Shown here piece by piece: positions 34,363 to 41,699 of a DNA stretch of 47,670 bases (positions within the stretch are counted from its first letter, which is position 1; every line of letters starts with the position of its first letter). Source of the DNA: S010-25 sp964441285 (GTDB taxonomy: Bacteria > Pseudomonadota > Gammaproteobacteria > SZUA-229); NCBI GenBank assembly GCA_964441285.1, contig CAYTUK010000016.1:1-47670 (forward strand), read 5' to 3'. The translations under genes and the position numbers were made by a program. The notes beneath the pieces were generated by a model. The model made no database searches and was not told the DNA's origin. It saw only the letters and a program-made list of their open reading frames with translations.

Positions 34363-34995
34363 ATGAACCGAAAACCACGGCCCACAAAAAAAACACTTTG
34401 TGCAGAAAAAGGGTTAACAGAAAACGATTTGTCTGACTGGCATCAATACCTGATCTCCCGTCGGCAGTTTTTAATTACCTCTGCCGGTGGCAGCCTGGCT
34501 GCAGTTTTTCCATTGTCATCGGAGGCTATAAACGGTAAAAAATCGGCGACGAAACTTAACCCCTGGCCAATCCTCGACAGACTGCAACAACACCTTTTTC
34601 CTACTGAAGTTAATGCCCCTGGAGCACGGCAGATAAACGCACTGGGGTATTTAAAATTTGTCGTTACTGATACGACTCTAGATGCAAATAGCCGTGAATT
34701 TATTAGCCGTGGAACCGTCTGGCTGGAAGGCATGACTCAGCGCATGTATAAACAGTCATTTATTAACCTGAACACGATAAAACGCGAACGCGTATTGCAA
34801 CGTATTATCCTGAGTCAGGCCGGTGAGAACTGGATATCCACACTAATGTTATACCTGACTGAAGCATTACTGACCGATCCGATTTACGGTGGTAATACCC
34901 AGCAGATTGGTTGGAAATGGCTACAACATATACCGGGTTTTCCACGCCCACCACTGGATAAAACTTTCCCGCAATTATTAGCCCACGATTACTAA
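34363..34995 (+). CDS. Gluconate 2-dehydrogenase subunit 3-like protein with Tat signal
   Basis: 210 residues. A twin-arginine signal (SRRQFLITSAGGSLAAVFP, about residues 32-50) follows a 30-residue cytosolic lead. The mature part has the subunit-3 pattern: LDRLQQHLFPTEVNAPGA near the start, then helices and DPIYGGNTQQIGWKWLQHIPGFPRP near the end. In gluconate and related dehydrogenases this small subunit escorts the flavoprotein across the membrane via Tat. It starts 15 nt after the dioxygenase stop with no strong ribosome binding site and is followed after 1 nt by the GMC gene. Confidence 0.82.
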   Translation: MNRKPRPTKKTLCAEKGLTENDLSDWHQYLISRRQFLITSAGGSLAAVFPLSSEAINGKKSATKLNPWPILDRLQQHLFPTEVNAPGARQINALGYLKFVVTDTTLDANSREFISRGTVWLEGMTQRMYKQSFINLNTIKRERVLQRIILSQAGENWISTLMLYLTEALLTDPIYGGNTQQIGWKWLQHIPGFPRPPLDKTFPQLLAHDY

Positions 34996-34996
34996 T

Positions 34997-36679
34997 GTGA
35001 AAGATTTCGATGTTTGCATTATTGGCAGTGGCGCAGGTGGTGGACCGGTAGCACTCACACTGGCCGAAGCGGGTTATTCGGTTGTGGTGTTAGAAAAAGG
35101 CCCGTGGTTTACCACCGATGATTTTTATAAAGATGAACTGGCGTGTTGCCGGCGCAGTGTGTACACCCCTAACCTGCGGGATGAACAGCATGTCATTGAA
35201 GAACCGGATGGTAATGGCGGCTGGCTGGCAACACCAACATCTGAGTCCGGCTGGGATTTCTGGAATGGGAATTGTGTGGGAGGGTCAAGTAATTTTATGA
35301 GCGGTTTTTTCCATCGGCTAAAGCCGGTGGATTTTCATCAAGTCGCTGAATTTGGCCCTATTGAAGGTGCTAACCGAGCTGACTGGCCAATTAGTTACGA
35401 TGATATGGCACCTTATTATGATAAGGTTGAAAAAGTGGTCGGTGTTTCTGGTCAATATAGACCCCACAAAAATATTGAACCACGTCATGGCGACTTCCCT
35501 TTCCCTCCAACCAGAGAACATGCCATTTCTGGCTGGATAGACACGGCCTGCGCTGCGCTGGGTTATCACAGTCTACGGGTACCGCGGGCTATTTTATCGC
35601 GACCATCTGGCCATCGGCGCGCTTGCGAATATTCCGGTTATTGTGGCAGTTACGGCTGCTCCTCCGATGCCAAGAGCAGTTCACGCGCCGCTTTACTTAA
35701 TCGCGCAGTAGCAACCGGCCATTGTGAAATCCGCCCCTTTAGCAAAGTAACACGATTAATTAGCAACGCCAAAGGTAAAATCAGCAAGGTCGAGTATCTA
35801 AACGCCCATAATAAAAAAAGTAACGAAAAAAAATATCTGGATGCATCCATTTATGTTGTCGCCTGTCAGGCCATAGAAACATCACGTTTATTACTGTATT
35901 CAACCGGCCCTGCTTTTGCCAATGGCCTGGCAAATAACAGTGGCCAGGTGGGTAAAAATTTACTGTTCTCGGCAGGTGGTTCCGGCAGCGGTAATTTTAC
36001 TTATGCCGGTATGACACAGGAAAAATTAAACCAGCTTAAGCAGTTAGGGCCATTCGTTAATCGCGCACTGGATGACTGGTATACCATTAAAGATTCCAGG
36101 CTGGGAACACAACGCATTAAGGGTGGTATTGTTGAGTTTTTATTTACCCATCCCAATCCAACAGGGCGGGCAAATATTCTAAAATGGGAAAACGATAAAC
36201 TGCTTTGGGGCAAACCCTTTAAACGTAAGCTGGAAGCAGAATTTACCACCGAGCGTAGCTTAAGGTTTGAAGTATTTAATGACTGGTTACCCACCGACAA
36301 CTGTTTTGTCCAGCTTGATACCAAAGTCAAAGACACATGGGGAACACCCGTTGCCGAAGTACGTATTGGCTACCATCCACATGATTTAAAAATTGGTCGT
36401 TACCTCGCAGACAAGGGGGAACAGGTATTAAAGCAAATGGCAGCGGTACACATTACTTCAAGTATCAGTGGTTCACCCCCCGCCAACCTGGTTGCTGGCG
36501 GTTGCCGTTTTGGTCATGATGCAAAGACATCGGTACTGGATGCGGATTGCCGGGCGCATGAGGTTGAAAATCTGTTTGTCACCGATGGCAGTTTTATGCC
36601 AACGGGTGGGAGTGTACCTTATACCTGGACAATTTATGCCAATGCATTTCGGGTCGCGGATAAAATCAAAAACGGATAA
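34997..36679 (+). CDS. GMC-family FAD oxidoreductase (large subunit)
   Basis: 560 residues starting with GTG one nt after the preceding stop. The FAD-binding GSGAGGG motif is at residues 11-17 (VCIIGSGAGGGPVALTLAEA), followed by ELACC and WDFWNGNCVGGSSNFMSG. A cysteine cluster CEYSGYCGSYGC near residue 210 could hold an iron-sulfur centre as in some FAD sugar dehydrogenases. The C-terminus has GGCRFGHDAKTSVLDADCRA, NLFVTDGSFMPTGGSVPYTW and TIYANAFRVADKI. The usual NPT active-site stretch reads VPYT, marking a distinct subgroup. There is no signal peptide of its own, so export would rely on the Tat signal of the partner. The substrate alcohol or sugar is unknown. No cytochrome c subunit gene follows. 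Confidence 0.85.
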   Translation: MKDFDVCIIGSGAGGGPVALTLAEAGYSVVVLEKGPWFTTDDFYKDELACCRRSVYTPNLRDEQHVIEEPDGNGGWLATPTSESGWDFWNGNCVGGSSNFMSGFFHRLKPVDFHQVAEFGPIEGANRADWPISYDDMAPYYDKVEKVVGVSGQYRPHKNIEPRHGDFPFPPTREHAISGWIDTACAALGYHSLRVPRAILSRPSGHRRACEYSGYCGSYGCSSDAKSSSRAALLNRAVATGHCEIRPFSKVTRLISNAKGKISKVEYLNAHNKKSNEKKYLDASIYVVACQAIETSRLLLYSTGPAFANGLANNSGQVGKNLLFSAGGSGSGNFTYAGMTQEKLNQLKQLGPFVNRALDDWYTIKDSRLGTQRIKGGIVEFLFTHPNPTGRANILKWENDKLLWGKPFKRKLEAEFTTERSLRFEVFNDWLPTDNCFVQLDTKVKDTWGTPVAEVRIGYHPHDLKIGRYLADKGEQVLKQMAAVHITSSISGSPPANLVAGGCRFGHDAKTSVLDADCRAHEVENLFVTDGSFMPTGGSVPYTWTIYANAFRVADKIKNG

Positions 36680-36686
36680 AATCAAA
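36657..36686 (+). repeat. 16-bp tandem duplication across the GMC stop codon
   Basis: CGGATAAAATCAAAAA is followed directly by CGGATAAAATCAAA. The second unit contains the actual stop codon, so duplication appears to have extended or rebuilt the last few codons (DKIKNG). Confidence 0.7.
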
Positions 36687-37113
36687 GTGTGTAGTGGTTA
36701 CTTTTCGATACACCGGCGTAACCAAACCGGCGGAATCTGCCTGCCGGCAAGACAGGAGAGTATCTACCGGAATATTCGCGGGCATGTCCGGCCATACGTA
36801 TGAGGGATTTTAAACCCACCGCAAATACTCAACCTTTCAGGTGAAGGCTAAATAACCTCTAATCAATCCATGAAGCTGAAGCTTACAGGCTGTAAGCATC
36901 CAGTTTCGGCATTATGAAACTGCATATCAGAGATTCCCCATTATTAATGACGGACTTATTAGGGTTTTATTCAAAACAAGGTGGTTTTCTATATCCGCAC
37001 GAGCGTGAATACGCCCATATAGGTTCAATATTCTGTTTGCTGGTATTGGTACTATTATCGACAATGCCAGCGTTTTTTTGCCGCCAGCATAAATATTGCC
37101 TACAGCTATAAAG
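36680..37113. other. 434-nt gap without a supported gene
   Basis: Between the GMC gene and ubiT (convergent). It begins with the tail of the 16-bp duplication. A GC-richer stretch with CCGG-containing short inverted repeats (about 36710-36790) follows, then one copy of the family 2 repeat (36857-36948). The remaining ~165 nt shows nothing I can name. No strong terminator was found for either gene. Confidence 0.6.
36857..36948 (+). repeat. Dispersed repeat family 2, copy 1
   Basis: Shares with the copy at 37664-37751 the blocks AATCCAT, AGCTTACA.GCTGTAA.CATCCAG, TT.GGC and AGAGATTC-like ends. The centre GCTTACAGGCTGTAAGC is nearly self-complementary. It is non-coding and lies downstream of both convergent genes. 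Confidence 0.6.
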
Positions 37114-37611
37114 TTACTGGCTAAAAAGCCTTTCATACAGGGGTAAACTTTTCTTTAATATTGTTTCAAGATAAGCAGGAATTTTGTGCGAATCCATATC
37201 CAGTCCATCAAGAAAGTTCTTTACATAGAGGCCTAGCTCAGTGTCTCCATGCATCTGTAAACGACGGTTAAAAAAGAGCGTATCTGTATCTTCACAACGG
37301 CTTGCTAACAGCAGGTAATCATAAGCGGTCCCTTGCAGAAAAAGATCACCCGCCTGCTTTTTATCTGCAACGTAAAATTTACCCTTGTTTAAGGTGAAAC
37401 TGTACTCAAGACTGGCATCTTTAATTGCAATGCGTATCACTCTGGCTTGCAGGAAATCTAATTCCCCAGCTTTCAAATCGTTTTCAAAAATTTTATTAAG
37501 TGCCATAACCAGCGCTTTACTGTGCATTAAAGCCGGCATCTTGCTTAAAATTAAAGAAAAAACCGGCGGAAGTATTGGCTGTGGTTGAACAGTTTTGCCA
37601 GATATTTGCAT
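37114..37611 (-). CDS. ubiT: Ubiquinone biosynthesis accessory factor UbiT (SCP2 domain)
   Basis: 165 residues. The SCP2 lipid-binding domain is closely related to E. coli UbiT (YhbT), most clearly in YLLLASRCEDTDTLFFNRRL and GDTELGLYVKNFLDGLDMD. UbiT acts with UbiU and UbiV in O2-independent ubiquinone synthesis, probably presenting the lipid substrates, and is cytosolic. Unlike in E. coli it is not next to ubiU: it lies 3.7 kb away on the opposite strand, flanked by two copies of the family 2 repeat. The region before it has only a degenerate FNR-like site too close to the start to activate. Confidence 0.93.
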   Translation of the reverse strand: MQISGKTVQPQPILPPVFSLILSKMPALMHSKALVMALNKIFENDLKAGELDFLQARVIRIAIKDASLEYSFTLNKGKFYVADKKQAGDLFLQGTAYDYLLLASRCEDTDTLFFNRRLQMHGDTELGLYVKNFLDGLDMDSHKIPAYLETILKKSLPLYERLFSQ

Positions 37612-37663
37612 TTGTTGTGCTCTTTATTTAATTGCGTAGAATCAATTTGCTTATTTAGGGACG

Positions 37664-37751
37664 CTCTGGTTAATCCATAAAATGGTAGCTTACAAGCTGT
37701 AATCATCCAGCTTTGGCGGAGTAAAATTTTGCCATAGTCAGCGATTCATTA
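37664..37751 (+). repeat. Dispersed repeat family 2, copy 2 (runs into pdxT 3' end)
   Basis: Direct repeat of 36857-36948 (AATCCATAAAATGGTAGCTT, then ACAAGCTGTAATCATCCAG, then GCGATTC). Its right end includes the pdxT stop codon and last codons, so either the repeat inserted at the gene's end or resemblance there is partly chance. Confidence 0.6.
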
Positions 37752-38340
37752 ACGGGTTTAACCAGTAATCATGAATGCGTCTGTCATCACTTAGCTCAGG
37801 ATGAAAAGACAGTGCCATGTGGTGACCTTTACTTATAATAACGGCCTCATTATTCCACCTTGCCAGTACCTTTACCTCAGCGGACAATTTTTCAACGCCT
37901 GGCGCCCGAATGAAGATGGCAGGGAACCTTTGTTGGCCGTTTTGACCAACATTAAAATCCAACTTGATATTAGCCATAAAACTATGCATCTGCCGACCGT
38001 AATGATTCCGCAATGCCCTGAATGGAATAAGCCCTAAAGGTTTTACGCGCGTATCATCAACTTCTGTTGCCATCATAATCATCCCCGCGCAAACCCCCAT
38101 CACTGGGTGATTTTTGGCAAATACTTTAATCGGCTCATATAAACCATTTGCCTGCATCAACAGACTGATAGTCGTCGATTCCCCGCCTGGAATAATTAGT
38201 GCCGTACAACTTTTAAGCTCTTGCGGCAGACGAACGGTTACTGCTGACACACCGGACGACTGTAATAAATCAATGTGTTTTCGATAAGCCCCCTGTAACG
38301 CAAGAACACCGACAGTTCTGTTCTCCAATAGGGCTACCAA
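37738..38340 (-). CDS. pdxT: PLP synthase glutaminase subunit PdxT
   Basis: 200 residues. A class I glutaminase that feeds ammonia to PdxS for direct synthesis of pyridoxal 5'-phosphate. Seen are VGVLALQGAYRKH (10-22), LIIPGGESTTI (48-58), the nucleophile C84 in MGVCAGMI and the triad partners H180 and E182 in FHPEL. The start overlaps the pdxS stop by 7 nt, so the two are translationally coupled, the standard arrangement. Its stop lies within a family 2 repeat. Confidence 0.95.
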   Translation of the reverse strand: MVALLENRTVGVLALQGAYRKHIDLLQSSGVSAVTVRLPQELKSCTALIIPGGESTTISLLMQANGLYEPIKVFAKNHPVMGVCAGMIMMATEVDDTRVKPLGLIPFRALRNHYGRQMHSFMANIKLDFNVGQNGQQRFPAIFIRAPGVEKLSAEVKVLARWNNEAVIISKGHHMALSFHPELSDDRRIHDYWLNPLMNR

Positions 38341-39248
38341 CCTCTTTCTGACAGCCGTTCATCCTGAGGAATTTCGGACATTTCAAGTCCTTTCATCCCG
38401 GGCTGTAGACCACGACTAACTTCCAGCAGTATGGCCGGGTCATCAAAGTGGGTAGTTGCTTTAACAATGGCGACTGCCCGTGCTGCAGGGTCATCAGATT
38501 TAAAAATACCTGAGCCAACAAACACCGCTTCTGCACCTAACTGTCTTACCAGTGATGCATCCGCTGGTGTGGAAATGCCCCCTGCTGAAAAATTGGGCAC
38601 CGGTAATTTTCCGTGTTCTGCGACATAACAGACCAGATCATAAGGTGCTCCCAGATCTTTGGCGACAGCCATAAGTTGCGCCTGACCCAGCGTCGTCAAA
38701 CGCTGCATCTCATTCTGCAAAGCGCGCATGTGTCGCACGGCTTCAACAATGTTACCGCTACCAGCTTCGCCCTTGGTACGCATCATGGCAGCGCCTTCAC
38801 CAATACGTCGCAGCGCTTCACCCAGATTCGTTGCACCACAGACAAAGGGCACCTTGAAATCATTTTTATAGATATGATTCGCCTCATCAGCGGGTGTTAA
38901 CACTTCAGATTCATCAATAAAATCAACTTCCAGTGCCTGCAATATCTGCGCTTCAGCAAAGTGCCCGATTCGACATTTTGCCATTACAGGAATAGAAACC
39001 GTCGCCTTGATTTGCTGAATCATATCCGGGTCAGACATGCGTGCAACGCCTCCATCACGACGAATGTCAGCAGGAATCCGTTCCAGCGCCATCACCGCAC
39101 AGGCACCTGCATCTTCGGCAATTTTAGCCTGCTCAGCATTGGTAACATCCATAATTGCGCCACCTTTTAACATTTCTGCCAAACCGACTTTGATCGTAAA
39201 ACCGGGGTTGTTAATATTACTTATTTCACTCATAACACTTTGCTTCAT
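38334..39248 (-). CDS. pdxS: PLP synthase lyase subunit PdxS
   Basis: 304 residues (299 if the in-frame ATG at 39233 is used; neither has a clear ribosome binding site). It condenses ribose 5-phosphate, glyceraldehyde 3-phosphate and ammonia to PLP as a dodecamer. Motifs are MLKGGAIMDVTNAEQAKIAE, CAVMALERIPADIRRDGGVA, the Schiff-base lysine in PVMAKCRIGH (K91) and the C-terminal AVFVGSGIFKSDDPAARA. It precedes pdxT. Most gammaproteobacteria use the PdxA/PdxJ route instead, so this pair may be ancestral to a sublineage or acquired. Confidence 0.96.
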   Translation of the reverse strand: MKQSVMSEISNINNPGFTIKVGLAEMLKGGAIMDVTNAEQAKIAEDAGACAVMALERIPADIRRDGGVARMSDPDMIQQIKATVSIPVMAKCRIGHFAEAQILQALEVDFIDESEVLTPADEANHIYKNDFKVPFVCGATNLGEALRRIGEGAAMMRTKGEAGSGNIVEAVRHMRALQNEMQRLTTLGQAQLMAVAKDLGAPYDLVCYVAEHGKLPVPNFSAGGISTPADASLVRQLGAEAVFVGSGIFKSDDPAARAVAIVKATTHFDDPAILLEVSRGLQPGMKGLEMSEIPQDERLSERGW

Positions 39249-39317
39249 TGGAAAAGTTGAAAGGAACCAGAATCCAGATTATCAGCGGGCTTTTCTGCTT
39301 ACAACCGCTGGGCGCTC

Positions 39318-39331
39318 TAACTGTACAGTTA
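39318..39331. promoter_or_regulatory. Palindrome TAACTGTACAGTTA upstream of pdxS
   Basis: A perfect 14-bp palindrome 70 bp before the pdxS start, in the 224-nt gap between pdxS and galU. It could be an operator; no regulator gene is near. The rest of the gap shows no gene. Confidence 0.35.
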
Positions 39332-39472
39332 ACTCGACACCATAGCAAAAGCAGTCGCTTATTATCTGATCTGTATCATATTTTTTATTGATTACCACTG
39401 TCAGTAACTGTTATTGGTCACCGTTACTCCGTTAATGATTGAGCACCTCTATGCTTCGAAAGCCGACCGTAA

Positions 39473-40348
39473 TTATAATTTCAAATTCTTTAGAAAGGCA
39501 GTAAATTCAGTTGCCAGATCACGATGTTGAAGTGCCAGCTCTACATTCGCTTCCAGGTAGCCGGTTTTACTGCCGCAATCATAACGGCGGCCTGTAAAAC
39601 TGTATGAATATATTGCTTCTGTTTTACGTAATTCAGCAATCGCATCCGTTAACTGTATTTCATTGCCGGCACCACGCTGCGTCATTTTCAATTTTTCAAA
39701 AATTCCCGGGGTTAAAATGTAACGCCCGACAACAGCCTGATCGGAGGGGGCTTCACACGGAGCCGGTTTTTCAACAATATCATCAACGCATGCCACTGTA
39801 TCCGACAGTTTAGAGCCTGCCACCATACCATATTTGTAACTTTCTTTGATATCAATTGTTTGTGTACCAATAATCGAACCCTGATGCATTTCATAAACAT
39901 CAATCATTTGCTGGATACAGCTTTTACCGGCGGGGTTGTTAATTAGATCATCCGGCAATATAACCGCAAACGGCTTATCACCCACCGCTGGCTCTGCACA
40001 TAAAACAGCATGCCCCAACCCCATAGCCTCAGACTGGCGAATGAATACACAATGAATATGCTCAGGCACAATATCATTGAGTACTTTAAGGAGTGCTCTT
40101 TTATTGCGTAACACCAGCTCGGTTTCCAGCTCATAAGCCTTATCATAATGGTCGATAATGGCATTTTTTGTCCGCCCGACTATAAACACTAAATTTTCAA
40201 TACCCGCGCTCACCGCTTCTTCCGTCGCATATTGAATCAGGGGTTTATCTACAACGGTTAACATCTCCTTGGCAATGGCCTTGGTAGCGGGTAAAAAACG
40301 TGTGCCGAGACCGGCAACAGGAAAAACTGCAGTACGAATTATGCTCAT
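39473..40348 (-). CDS. galU: UTP-glucose-1-phosphate uridylyltransferase GalU
   Basis: 291 residues. It makes UDP-glucose for envelope polysaccharides. The nucleotide-binding start FPVAGLGTRFLPATKAIAKE (9-28) with the following MLTVVDKPLIQYATEEA, SEAMGLGHAVLCAEP, GAGNEIQLTDAI and RRYDCGSKTGYLEANVE are all characteristic of bacterial GalU. It is divergent from fdxA with a 128-nt gap. No polysaccharide genes are adjacent. Confidence 0.95.
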   Translation of the reverse strand: MSIIRTAVFPVAGLGTRFLPATKAIAKEMLTVVDKPLIQYATEEAVSAGIENLVFIVGRTKNAIIDHYDKAYELETELVLRNKRALLKVLNDIVPEHIHCVFIRQSEAMGLGHAVLCAEPAVGDKPFAVILPDDLINNPAGKSCIQQMIDVYEMHQGSIIGTQTIDIKESYKYGMVAGSKLSDTVACVDDIVEKPAPCEAPSDQAVVGRYILTPGIFEKLKMTQRGAGNEIQLTDAIAELRKTEAIYSYSFTGRRYDCGSKTGYLEANVELALQHRDLATEFTAFLKNLKL

Positions 40349-40476
40349 TATTAAAACTGCCTGCGGTGAGTTATTTGTTTAATATAATAGCTAATTTTAA
40401 CCTATATTTGCGCGCATATTATAGCGACTGTGTTAAAATTCATCATATTGCGCTAATAAAGAAGATAGAACCGCTT

Positions 40477-40800
40477 ATGACTTATGTTGTTGTAGAAGAT
40501 TGCATCAAATGTAAACACACTGACTGCGTGGACGTTTGTCCCGTTGACTGTTTTCATGAAGGGCCAAATTTTCTGGTCATTGATCCAGATGAATGCATTG
40601 ATTGCACCCTGTGTGAACCGGAGTGCCCGATAGGTGCTATTTTTGCTGATGATGACGTCCCCCCCGGCCAGGAGAATTTTCTTGAGCTTAACGCCGAATT
40701 AAGTCGTGGATGGCCGGTGATTAATGTCAGTAAGGAGTCACCACCTGATGCGGAAGAATGGGAAGGTGTTGAAGGAAAACTCAAGCACCTCGAGCGCTAA
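40477..40800 (+). CDS. fdxA: 7Fe ferredoxin FdxA ([3Fe-4S][4Fe-4S])
   Basis: 107 residues from ATG 40477 (the open frame extends upstream into galU but is not likely translated). Cysteines 9, 12, 17, 21, 25, 40, 43, 46 and 50 have the spacing of Azotobacter ferredoxin I, including CPVDC and CIDCTLCEPECP. A C-terminal extension (FLELNAELSRGWPVINVSKE) is also typical. It is a small cytosolic electron carrier of unknown partner. It is convergent with the metallopeptidase gene; the 146-nt gap has a T6C/GA6 inverted repeat but no clear terminator. Confidence 0.95.
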   Translation: MTYVVVEDCIKCKHTDCVDVCPVDCFHEGPNFLVIDPDECIDCTLCEPECPIGAIFADDDVPPGQENFLELNAELSRGWPVINVSKESPPDAEEWEGVEGKLKHLER

Positions 40801-40946
40801 CACTATTATGTAACCCGGTTATAATTTCATCTATATTTTCTGGTTTTTCCACAGTCATATACTCATATTTATTTTGTGACCTATTAAGACTAAACATTTT
40901 TTCTCACCTGGAAAAAAGCGTTTCATTATATATTCGTTAAATAAAA

Positions 40947-41657
40947 TTAATATTTCCAATCAACATGGCTAACTGGCAATCTATTCAATTCATCTCTATA
41001 AAAACGCCACTTAGGCATAAACCCATCCATTAACGCAACAAATCGATCGTTATGCGTTCGTTCTAGTAAGTGCGCTATCTCATGCACAACAATATATTCT
41101 AAACACTCTACGGGCTTTTTGGCTAACTCAAGATTAAGCCAGATTCGTTTGGCAGCAGGATTGCACGTTCCCCACTTTGTTTTCATTCTTTTAATACCAA
41201 ACTCACTTACTTCAACATTCATCAGCTTTTCATGTTTTTTTATGATGTCCGGTAAAACCTGCTTTATTTGTGCACGGTACCATTCATAAAGTATGGCTTG
41301 TCGTTTTACCAGCGGTGTATCTGGCCGAATAGTTAATTCCAATATGCTGTGATTGAGCCTGACTGTTGGCGGTGCGTTACGCTCGGTAACTTTCAATAAA
41401 TATCGCTTCCCGAAAACATAATGGCTCTCGCGGTCAAGATATTCACGTGATGCTTCTCGTTTCTGACTACAAATTTTATTCTGCTGTTTTTTAATCCAGC
41501 CAAGTTTTGAAATGACGAAAACACGAATAGTCTCAACTGACATACTCTCTGGTGCGGATACCTTCACCCGACCTTTCGGTGGATAAACGCTCAGGTGAAC
41601 ATTCTTAATATCCTTTTGAACAATCTCCACATTCATACTATTGAGTTTGATATTCAT
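40947..41657 (-). CDS. YgjP-like M48-family metallopeptidase
   Basis: 236 residues, cytosolic. The zinc site is HEIAHLLE in the segment YIVVHEIAHLLERTHNDRF, followed by a downstream acidic region, and the N-terminal half (VHLSVYPPKGRVKVSAPESM) is the DUF45/WLM-type fold. Members often sit at the end of type I restriction operons, as here, 29 nt after hsdR; the substrate is unknown. No ribosome binding site is visible, and the gap is made of a tandem 13-bp repeat, so translation may depend on re-initiation after hsdR. Confidence 0.87.
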   Translation of the reverse strand: MNIKLNSMNVEIVQKDIKNVHLSVYPPKGRVKVSAPESMSVETIRVFVISKLGWIKKQQNKICSQKREASREYLDRESHYVFGKRYLLKVTERNAPPTVRLNHSILELTIRPDTPLVKRQAILYEWYRAQIKQVLPDIIKKHEKLMNVEVSEFGIKRMKTKWGTCNPAAKRIWLNLELAKKPVECLEYIVVHEIAHLLERTHNDRFVALMDGFMPKWRFYRDELNRLPVSHVDWKY

Positions 41658-41660
41658 GTT

Positions 41661-41699
41661 TTAATACTCATGCTTAATACTCATGCTTAATACTCATAT
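41661..41699 (-). repeat. 13-bp tandem repeat spanning the hsdR stop codon
   Basis: On the minus strand GCATGAGTATTAA occurs twice in tandem after the end of hsdR, whose last codons (TATGAGTATTAA) are a third, partial unit. Each unit contains ATG-AGT-ATT-then-AA, a potential start followed by few codons. The repeat fills the gap to the metallopeptidase gene. Confidence 0.8.

Noticed and set aside
37632..37645. FNR-like site (TTGAT-N4-CGCAA on the minus strand) before ubiT
   Set aside because: Only 8/10 match and its centre is about 27 bp from the start codon, which would put an activated transcription start inside the gene.
40300..40476. N-terminal extension of FdxA
   Set aside because: It overlaps galU and its promoter region and has no similarity to ferredoxins; family members start at MTYVV.
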